Below, in pieces: positions 55,940 through 64,000 of a stretch of DNA of 64,000 nucleotides. Location of the stretch: positions 75,653,676-75,717,675 of the forward strand of contig CM061065.1 of the NCBI GenBank assembly GCA_030762895.1, read 5' to 3'. A program made the position numbers and the translations under genes. The DNA is from Sophora flavescens. Its lineage: Eukaryota > Streptophyta > Magnoliopsida > Fabales > Fabaceae. How positions within the stretch are numbered: the first letter of the stretch is position 1; each line of letters opens with the position of its first letter. Under the pieces are notes generated by a model. The model was not told the DNA's origin and made no database searches. It saw only the letters and a program-made list of their open reading frames with translations.

Positions 55940-57149
55940 TCATTGAGGGGCGGTTCCACCAGGATCCCATTGCTTGTAACATAAGGCCCAAGTGATAGCC
56001 AAAGGGTGGTAGTTCATTCCATGCTTCCATAACTTGCAGGCTCGATGTGGGAGTGAGTGCTTGACAATTACGGTGACTCCTTCCAGTGCGGCGGACTTCT
56101 CACTCCTTCTTGGGTCAAAGATGACCGCTTTCTCAACAAAATCCTCCCAATAAAATTGGGGTTCAATCCCTTGGACTGGCCATGGTGCAAGATCCAGTGG
56201 CTTGAACTCCATCACTGGTTGTTCCACAGTGGAAGGTGGTAAACAAGTAGCTGGGGTTACTTGTGCTGCTTCAACTTCTGCATTTTCTTCATTCACTGCA
56301 CTAACAAAGTTATCACCTGCTATACATGCAGAAATTTCAGCACACACCACACAAAGGTTAGTGTTAGTAGAGTCAGTACATATATCACAATAAACTGAAT
56401 CAGGAAATGTCTGAATGCCTGGAAATTCAGCAATTAGTTCATCCATCCCATTACTCTCAACACATGCATATGAGTTAATCGAATTATCTACTTCCAAAGG
56501 TTCTTCATCATCCTCAAGCACGGGGAAGCAGATGTCCTCCTGATCCTCCTGATCCTCATTTTCTATGTTTCCTGAGAAGAATAAACCTGCATAACATTCT
56601 ATACACAAAGCAGTGTCAGTACAATCAGCACATGCATTAGAATCAGGGGATTCAACACACAGTTCATCAACAGAAGTATCATTATCAAAATTATCCTCAG
56701 AAGTATTGTCAGGAATAACTACTTGTGGATCTGTATGTTGTTCAAGGGGATGTGGAGTTAGCAGTGCAGCCGAGTTGGCGACAATTTGATCAATTAGGAT
56801 GGATAACTTCTGAGATTCAGCTTCACTCCTCTTATGGTTTTCAAGACTTTGTTCCTCCATCCGTTGATTGTTCTCTGCCATTTGTTGTATCATTCCTTCC
56901 ATTTGTGCGATTATACATGGCAGTCATTTGCTTGAACAGGTCCTCGAGTGAAGGTCCGGAAGATGCAGAGGTGGTCACTTGGCTAGGATAATTGTTCACT
57001 CCAAACATATCAAAATCACTGCTAAACTCATAACCTCCAACAAAATTAGGATAATTTGTGCATGGTGGTGGTATACCAAAATCAGGATAATACATGCATG
57101 GTTGCTCATAATAAACATTAGGCACATAATTTCGCATATAATTATCCAT
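55940..57149 (-). pseudogene. Gag-like ORF of element D with Cys modules, frameshifted
   Basis: An N-terminal frame (57149-56841, 102 codons, Tyr/Pro/Asn-rich) overlaps the main frame (56902-55940, 320 codons) by a frameshift near 56905. The main frame holds two Cys modules, C91-x2-C94-x5-C100-x2-C103 and C172-x2-C175-x8-C184-x2-C187, an acidic core (CFPVLEDDEEPLEVDNSI) equivalent to FTML...LDDAIG of element B, the FYWEDFV block and a terminal QWDPGG. The similarity to element B runs from the core to the C-terminus. There is no CCHC knuckle and no enzyme motif. The function is inferred to be gag-like. Confidence 0.65.
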
Positions 57150-57249
57150 GGGGCGTACTAAAATTCACAACCAGACAAGCAGACAAAACTAATTCAGCAA
57201 AGAGATTTTTTTTTTAACTTATTTATTTTCTGCTAATAACAACAAGAGT

Positions 57250-57266
57250 CCCCGGCAACGGCGCCA
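57250..57266 (-). other. Primer-binding site of element D (tRNA-Asp)
   Basis: On the minus strand TGGCGCCGTTGCCGGGG, identical to that of element B, five bases inside the LTR. Confidence 0.9.
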
Positions 57267-57271
57267 ATTTT

Positions 57272-58479
57272 TGGTCGCGCTGTCACCACGCGCCAAAAAG
57301 AACGAGCGTTTACAAAATAATGTAGATAGGGAAGCGACAACTCGGATGTCGTCTCACAAGGACTCTTAGGTTGCTATTATTAATAGAAAAATCAGTTTTG
57401 GGGGGTTTTGGGTAATTGAAATAAAATTAAGAAACAAAACAGAAATAGAGCAATAAAAGATTATCAAATATGCAAAAGCGATTAACCTACTGTTCTCGGT
57501 TTCCCACTATCATTGGTTCACATAATTCCAAGCCCTAAGCAGATTCTAATCCCCTTTCAGTTGTAGCAACAATTAACAAACGAAATCGCTACTACGGATA
57601 CATGTTCCTATTCCCGAATTAAACAAACGGGGTTAAGCCCTCATGAATGAACACACGCGAATTAAACAAACGCGATTAAGTATAGGAACATAGCATCACT
57701 GAAATGAATCAACACAACACTATACACTCCTGAATTAAACAAACAAATATATAGCATCGCATTAAAAGAGAAAAGCATTCAAAACAGGGATTAAAAAACC
57801 TCAAGTGTGGTAATGGAAACCAATCACAGTAGATTAATCTAGGAGACTAGTTCTCCATTACAGAAATAAACACAAGAAAAGAAATAAACTACTGAAAACT
57901 ACTACTACTGCCTAAGACTAGCTAACAACTCTGACTAAAAACTAGCCAGCTACTAGCCAACTCTTCAGTTCTGTCTAAAACAGACTTATATACAACTTCT
58001 GGACTACGTGGACTCGCGAGGCGAATCTTCAACTTTTCGTATTCTCGCGAGGCGAGATTATCATTCGCGAGGCGAAACTCTTCAATTTCCAAACTGCCAC
58101 AGCCGTGACCTTTAACATGCATAAACCGTGCTGACTTTTGGTCTTCAGGGTTGGATTACTCGCGACGCGAGGCAAGTCTTCGCGGGGTGAGACAGAATGG
58201 ATTGCATTTTCTCAGGCATAGTCACCTTCAGGTTCGCGAGGCGAACATCCTTCTCGCGGGGCGAAAGCTCCAGATTTATTTCTTTTTATTAACCTGAAAA
58301 CAGAAAATAGCATAAGTATTTTATTTGACTCTAAATCAACTAAATTAACCTAAAAATACTTTACAGACTCAAAATGCTACTTAAAGACAATCAAGTCTAA
58401 CTTGGGCGAAAATGATATAAAATTAGCACAAAACCACGGTCATACTAGCTATAAAACTAGATGAGCCAGCGGCTGATCA
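57272..58479 (-). repeat. 5' LTR of element D
   Basis: Closely matches 53338-54581 with few changes. The TATA-like box is at 57985-57992 and the palindrome array at 58010-58265, one unit shorter than its partner. Confidence 0.9.
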
Positions 58480-59039
58480 GGGTAACTAATTAGTAACACA
58501 ATTAGTTGTAACAATTAATTATAGATTAGTTATGTTTTATTTTAGTTTATTACTTATAAGATTAATCTTATGTCCAATTGAATGTGCAGATGTTTGACAG
58601 TCTGACTCTACTCTCTGCAAGGGACATTATTGATATAAGGTTGCATTAGGCAACCTTCTTTTTTGAAGTGTACCAATCATAGTTTGTGTTTCCCGCTTAT
58701 CAACATATCATGTATATACTAGCTAGCTTTTTTGACTAATATATATTTTGACTTGAAATCTATAACATATCATGTACTAGCTAGTTTTTTGGATTCTAAG
58801 TATCTTTGTTGTCATATTGTTCAATTTACACTACTTGCGACATTATTACGTATTTACCTCTGAAAGTGATTGAAGTGTATGTATCGTTCGTAATCAATAT
58901 AGTATATTAATTTAGTGTGTTTTTTGTTGTATAAGTGATTCAATGTTGAGAATATTTATATTTTGTTAACTTACCGGGAATGATCTGGATGTAATACTGA
59001 AACAGGGGAAAGGATTGTAACTAATGTAAATTAGTTATT

Positions 59040-59535
59040 TAAAAAAAACTATAGACATCGGTTATTACCAAAACCGATGTTAAAAGTCATGTATATTTTT
59101 AAAAAACAGAATAGAAGCACTTTAGACATCTGTTAAAATAAATAACCGATGTCTAAAGTGCACTTTTAACATCGATTATTACCAAAACCGATGTTAAAAG
59201 TCGTGTACTATTTTTAAAAACAGACTAGAAGCACTTTAGACATCGGTTAAAATAAAGGACCGATGTCTAAAATGTACTTTTAACATCGATTATTACCAAA
59301 AGCGATGTTAAAAGTCATGTACTATTATTAAAAAACAGAATATAAGCACTTTAGACATCAGTTAATATAAAGAACCGATGTCTAAAGTGTTGTTCTGCTT
59401 ACATTTTTTTTTTGAATAAGAACTATAGAAATCGGTTTTATCTTATAACCGATGTCTAAAGTTCCAATTAACAACATCATCCGTTTCAACATCGGTTCTA
59501 AAACCGACTTTAGAGATCAATTTTAACCGACGTTA
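59040..59535. repeat. Subterminal repeats of the CACTA element, right side
   Basis: Units of about 120 bases built around AACATCG(A/G)TTATTACCAAAACCGATGT-like hairpins and TTTAGACATCGGTTAAAATAA recur three to four times. Split copies lie at the left end (50785-51070). Such repeats bind the transposase in CACTA elements. Confidence 0.85.
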
Positions 59536-59896
59536 AAACCCTTTTCTGCACTAGTGAAGGTTTTTTTTTATCAAAAACTCCTAAGCGAGATAGAACACAG
59601 CAATACGTCCACAGAGCTATCCCGAACCTAAGGAATTGAGTGTGAAACCTCTTACAAAGCAATCCTAAAATAATTATTTTCAAGTATTTTTTAATTACTC
59701 TATTTATTTATTTTAGCATAAACATTTCATAAGAAAAGAAAACCAGATTCAATGTTTTTCTAGCCTATTTTATTTTAATTTATCTAACCCACTTGGCTTG
59801 GGCCTACAGCTAATTTATGATACCCATTAGCAATCCATTTTAAATTTGCATAAATAAAAAACAATAAAGCAAAAAGAGTAAAGTAAAACTAAACAA

Positions 59897-60950
59897 TTAC
59901 AGCATCAATGATGAAACGAAGATACGATCATATTGGTGAGAAAGACTAAAACCCTTCTTCTTCACCTGTACACACGAGACCAGAGGATAAGAGTGGAGGC
60001 TGACGGCGTGGCGGTGACACAAGCAGAGAGCTTGCGACTGAGACAGATGCGAATCTGAGCCTACATCCTCGAAGGCAATGGTGGCAGAGACGAGATCTGG
60101 CCAGCGAGGTGCAACTGATGCCGTCGCGACAGGGATGCCGACGGTGTCACGGTGGGGGTATGGTGGCGCCGTGGCTTCCGGTGGAGGTCGTGGCGGAGAT
60201 GCTTCGATGGTCACTGAGGAGGCGGTAGGACAACGACTGAGGTGTTTGTTCTAGGCTAGACGCGGCGGAGCTCAGAGCTCATGGTGGTGAGATTACGTCA
60301 CCGCCGCGGTAGCGGTTATGAAGAACATAGGCAAAAGATTTCACTCCCTCTCCTCCTTGCTGTCCTGGAGATCTCTGTAGTGGTTTTTTATTCAGAAGAT
60401 TTTTTCTCCCTCTCTTTCCATGTTGTTGTCGTGAATATTTTCACTCTATTTTCATGACACTCTCATAGACATTTCAAGCTTTTCATCCCCCCGTCTCTCA
60501 CTGTTGTTGTTGTCTTTATATTGGAAAAATGTGTTCCTTTTCTTTTACCTCCAAATCCGAAAATAAATGAGAATCAAAGCTTTGTTTTGAAACAAAAATG
60601 GAAGGTGTTGAAGCTCCTTTGCAAGAATCATAGGATTTGTCTAGTGAAATCAGATTCAAAATTGCACATGGAGGGAAGATGTGGCTGCTACGGTTTGGAG
60701 AAGGGTTTCTCTAGTGAGGAAGAAAACGGGTTTGGGTTGGATCCGGGTTTGGGGCTTGGAATGGGTCATGAACAAGTCTAGGCCCAAAAGACATCAACTT
60801 ATAAGCTTAATGATATTTTTGTTTTTTGTTTTTTTTTATGAAAAAGGAAAAGAAATAAATTAATTAAAAAAACGAAAATTAGAAATAAAATTGAAATTGA
60901 AATTTAAAATTAAAAGTTTAATAAAAAGGAGAGTCCTGATAAAATAGGGT
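59897..60950. other. GC-richer part of the Ogre-like leader, no supported gene
   Basis: Frames at 59897-60214 (minus) and 60521-60781 (plus) are open but lack recognisable domains. I treat them as incidental. The region has a local GC rise, possibly captured gene 5' sequence. Confidence 0.3.
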
Positions 60951-61059
60951 GTTCACAGCTACCCCTCTGTACTTGTTTTTTATAACATAATATGCATAAC
61001 CGTAGTTTGCATATTATCATTGTAAATAACGAGTAAAGACAAGAATCCCAATTTTGTTT

Positions 61060-61365
61060 GTGACTAGGAGGACCTAAAAAGAGATGGGTACGGGGACCCT
61101 GAATAGAGATGTGTACGGGACCTGAAAAGAGATGGGTACGAGGATCCTAGGTATGTGGACCTGAAAAGCGATGGGTACGGGGACCCTAGGTACGGGGACC
61201 CTAGGTACGGGGACCTGAAGATGGGTACGGGGACCCAGGTACTTGGACCTGAATATATATGGGTACGGGGACCTAAAAAGAGATAGGTACGGGGACCTGA
61301 AAAGAGATGGGTACGGGGACCCGAAAACTAAAGCCGGCGGGTACGGGGACCTGAAAAGCAAGCTA
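61060..61365 (+). repeat. Short tandem repeats (GATGGGTACGGGGACC type)
   Basis: A unit of about 17-31 bases containing GGGTACGGGGACC and TGAAAAGAGA recurs more than ten times with varied spacing. The apparent Arg/Ser/Pro-rich frame on the minus strand is a by-product. Confidence 0.9.
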
Positions 61366-61379
61366 AGAAAGACAACTTA

Positions 61380-61950
61380 TGGGGGCCCATGCCCATTAAA
61401 GTTGAATGTAAACAAAACAAAGCTTAAGAGGCCATGTGCCTACTAAAGCAAAAAGAAATACAGCTTATGGGCCTTGTGCCCGTTAAAGCTGAACAAAACA
61501 AAGCTTAAGAGGCCCTGTGCCTTCTAAAGCGAAAAGAAACATAGCTTTTGGGCCTTGTGCCCTGTTAAAGTCAAAAAATCAAAACTTAAAGGCCTTGTGC
61601 CTGCTAAAGCGAAAAGAAACATAACTTATGGGCCATGTGCCCGTTAAAGCCGAAAAAAGCAAATCTTAAGAGGCCTTGTGCCTGATAAAGCGAACAGAAA
61701 CATAACTTATGGGCCATGTTCCCATTGAAGCCGAAAGAAGCAGAACTTAAGAGGCTTTGTGCCTACTAAAGCAAATAGAAACACAGCTGATGGACCCTGT
61801 GCCCGTTTAAGCCAACAGAACAGAGCTTAAGAGGCCATGTTCCTACTAAAACAAACAGAAAGACATCTTATGGGCCTTGTGCCCGTTAAAGCCGAAAAAG
61901 CAAAAAGCGCAACTTATGGGCCCTGTGCCCATTAAAGCTAATAATTGTAA
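61380..61950 (+). repeat. Tandem repeats of about 80 bases
   Basis: Each unit has two half-units: 'cttatgggccttgtgcccgt' with TAAAGC, and 'cttaagaggccttgtgcct' with CTAAAGC. About seven units are present with 10-20 percent divergence by eye. They follow directly on the previous array. Confidence 0.9.
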
Positions 61951-62546
61951 TGCAATGTTGTTAATTTTTGATGCATGAGACAATGCATGATCAAATGATG
62001 AAAATCTGGATGATTCCCATTCTTTTCTTTTTGCATTTTTTTTGATAAAGGGCACCCACACCTGAGGCCTTCATTAATGTTCCTCAAAAGATTTCCAATA
62101 AAATGAGCCACATGAATCCAAACCAAGAAAAGTATTTTTAGAAGGAAAAGGAGATGAGAGATGCGAAAGATGAGAGAAACGCCATGATGTAGCAATATAG
62201 GGGTGGAGGTGTAAACAATAGAGGAAACATGACATGCATGCAAGTCCATCACATTAATGCTTCTAGAAAGGGAACATAGTTCAAGAATCAAATGAGTGAA
62301 TAAAGTGTGGGGTCAATACAATGTAACCTTCTTTTCATGGTAAACCATTAATAATCAACTCCAGCATCGGTTACTCGAAGATTTCCAAATGAGGGCTTCA
62401 GAGTATTGCCCATTCTCATTCGCTAGAACGTGAATCTCTTGTGATGGTAAGATACCCTTCATCTTGAACTCTTAGTAGTCCATAACCTTCTTAAAACGAC
62501 CTTGGAAGCATCATCATAATTCTCAATGGAGTGACAAAACATCCCC

Positions 62547-64000
62547 TGTAACACCCCGATTTTTGCTGTTTTGTAATATCGGTAATAAATATATAAATAT
62601 ATATTTTTATCCGAGACTTAGAAAATGATTTTGGATAAACCAAGGTCATTTCCTTGTTATACTTATTTTCATAAGGTTACGGGGAAGTTTTTGGTTGAAA
62701 ATTCAGACGGAGGCGGTTTTTGTTTTTCGTGTTTTATTGTGAAAAGTTTACTTTCAGAAAACCAAATTTTAATTCGTGAACGAAAGACTTAAGTTTGGTA
62801 TTTTATTTTCTACAATTCTGTATTGATAGAATTTTTTCAGAAAAAAATAAAATAATGTACGTTTTTAAGTGCGGAACACGTAATCGGGTAGGCGACGGAA
62901 GGGAAATTAGAGTTTCTAAGAGTGGATAGAGGGTTTATCTTAGGATTTTGAGATGATTCAATGGGATGAATCATATTTTTAAGTCTAGAAGGTTTTTCAG
63001 GGTTAAATAGAAAATTTGAAATTTACGGTTAAGTCCCCGAACTTTACGTAAATTACCCTTTTGTCCCTAAATTAGTTTTTTTCGTTTTTCAAGTGGATTG
63101 GGCTAGAATCCTTGTTTCTAACCTTAAATGGTCGTGGCTTAGAAGCCCAAACTTTTCTAGTTCATAGTTGAGTCCATAAAGCCCATTTAAGTTTCTTATC
63201 TTAAGTTTAAAGGCTTAAATCTTCAAGTGGGCCCCACAACAAACAAGAAAATGAAACTAAGCCCAAATGTGTCAAGCCCAAATACATAAGCCCATGAGAG
63301 AAGATGACTTTCTCATTTGATGGATGAATCAAGATTTTTCTAGAATGTTCCACACTTTTCTACATCATTCTTGATTTTTCTTCAACAATCTTCTTCAACA
63401 AATCTTCTTCAACAAGTTAGGTTTTCTCTAAAATATCTATGACACCAAATCAGCCAATTAAGTCAAAGATAAGCTAGCATTTAATGTGATTAAACTCATC
63501 ATCATGACATTCTATTGTCTATTTGCAAACTAGTCCTTCAACTATTGGAATCTTTGCAATTTGGTCCTTGGAACTTAATTGCACTTTGATCCTTTTAACA
63601 TGACAACTCATCTTCATCTAGATCCTTCTTGAGATGTCGCCACTTACACTATAAATACCTTTCTCTCACTTTTCATTTAGTTCTTTGGTTAGTTGTCTTC
63701 TAAAACTCTAAAGTTCTAAGTTCTTAGTTCTAAGTTTCTCAAAGCAAGTTCTTGGATTGTCTTCATCATTGATTCTCAAGAGGTAAATCCTAATCTTTGT
63801 TCTTAATCATGCCTATGTTCTTTAGATAGTTTCTTGATTCAAGACTTATATCATGGTGGTTCATCATTTTCAAGTTTCAAACCCTAAAACTTTGAAAAAT
63901 CATAATAAATCCTAGGAAAATCTAATGATGATGAAACTACTTTCTATCTTCTAGATATCATGTCTACTATCTAAATCCAAGAGCATGAAGCAATCAAAAA
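62547..64000 (+). mobile_element. Chromovirus-like LTR, runs off the window
   Basis: It begins TGTAACACCCCGATTTTTG, a classical plant chromovirus LTR start. A TATA-like box (ACTATAAATACC) lies at 63649-63660, followed by a pyrimidine-rich leader. The end of the LTR and the element interior are outside the window. Confidence 0.65.

Larger units (their letters stand above)
53338..58479 (-). mobile_element. Non-autonomous Ty3-gypsy element D (Athila/Tat-like)
   Basis: LTRs at 53338-54581 (1244 bases) and 57272-58479 (1208 bases) run TGGTCGCGC to GGCTGATCA on the plus strand. The minus-strand order is LTR, tRNA-Asp primer site (57266-57250), gag-like frames (57149-55940), purine-rich tract, polypurine tract (AAGTTTGGGGTATTT, 54596-54582) and LTR. 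No enzyme domains. No five-base target duplication is visible: the left flank is ATTTT and the right flank GGGTA. It lies in the Ulp1 fragment of the CACTA element. Confidence 0.9.
50744..59559. mobile_element. CACTA transposon carrying gene fragments (Pack-CACTA)
   Basis: The element proper is 50747-59556, with inverted ends CACTAGTGCAGAAAA and a three-base duplication AAG on both sides (50744-50746, 59557-59559). Subterminal repeats of the type ACATCGGTT and AACCGATGT, often as hairpins, fill 50785-51070 and 59050-59530. The interior holds Cpn20 exons and an Ulp1 fragment and is split by gypsy element D. Without D the element is about 3.7 kb. No complete transposase is present, so it is non-autonomous. 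Confidence 0.92.
49915..62546 (+). mobile_element. Ogre/Tat-like LTR and leader, split by a CACTA element
   Basis: It starts TGTCACGACC at 49915, followed by the blocks 'gcctcgagaagagtggagtc', 'gggagtcggttacttgtag' and 'gtgttagcaccctacaacgt', which are characteristic of Ogre-type elements of legumes. It continues on the far side of the CACTA insert at 59560 with related text ('cctaaggaattgagtgtga' versus 'ctaagggattgaacatgac' at 50480-50520). The tandem repeats at 61060-61950 fit an Ogre leader. No gag or pol is reached before another LTR starts at 62547. Confidence 0.55.

Noticed and set aside
59897..60214. 105-codon Pro/Ala/Ser-rich minus frame
   Set aside because: No domain, no start context, and it lies in retroelement leader DNA. 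It remains possible captured sequence.
61074..61361. 95-codon Arg/Ser/Pro-rich minus frame
   Set aside because: Translation of a tandem repeat.

Overview
This window looks like plant nuclear DNA, most probably from a legume (Fabaceae). It is AT-rich and has the intron style of a dicot. It holds a SIRE/Maximus-type Ty1-copia element with extra reading frames after pol, an Ogre/Tat-like leader, several Athila/Tat-like Ty3-gypsy elements primed by tRNA-Asp, a Cassandra TRIM with 5S rRNA-like LTRs, and many 'tttggtccct'-type inverted-repeat MULE/MITE elements that are common in legumes. The species cannot be fixed from the sequence alone. Almost all of the window is transposable elements nested in one another. 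The only clearly intact host gene is a DeSI/PPPDE-family isopeptidase on the minus strand (21021-23851, three coding exons, 256 aa predicted).

Layout. 1-1614: part of a chromovirus-like LTR (minus) with a long TA microsatellite. 1615-5854: non-autonomous gypsy element A (minus), one LTR cut by the chromovirus. 5855-7228: a stretch ending in a Helitron-like 3' terminus. About 7860-17763: gypsy element C (plus), split by the complete gypsy element B (minus, 9965-15847, target duplication ATTAC). 18025-19866: Pack-MULE-like element with a trapped exon that is itself split by a MITE. 20339-26620: DeSI gene and its upstream region, with MITEs in and around it. 27111-30578: several inverted-repeat elements. 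30851-46168: a MULE-type inverted-repeat element split by a SIRE-like copia element (31638-45987 plus a second partial copy at 31103-31637). The SIRE element carries a 1.6-kb gypsy solo LTR (32294-33893, duplication ATAAC) and a Cassandra TRIM (40008-40889). 46236-48602: a TIR element split by a copia solo LTR (47183-48527, duplication TTATC). 48804-49914: chromovirus-like LTR material. 49915-62546: Ogre-like LTR/leader split by a CACTA element (50747-59556, duplication AAG) that carries exons of a plastid Cpn20 co-chaperonin gene and an Ulp1-protease fragment, and is itself split by gypsy element D (53338-58479). 62547-64000: start of another chromovirus-like LTR running off the window.

How the pieces relate. 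Elements A, B, C and D are related. Each has one degenerate or short gag-like reading frame with shared core and C-terminal motifs, a purine-rich tract, a second polypurine-tract-like motif mid-element and, where the 5' LTR is present, a tRNA-Asp primer site. None shows protease, reverse transcriptase or integrase, so they probably depend on enzymes from autonomous relatives. Several of their LTRs carry family-specific GC-rich palindrome arrays directly upstream of a TATA-like box, and the arrays differ in unit number between the two LTRs of one element. This is the most unusual pattern I see here. All similarity statements come from reading the sequence and from family knowledge. No search was run.
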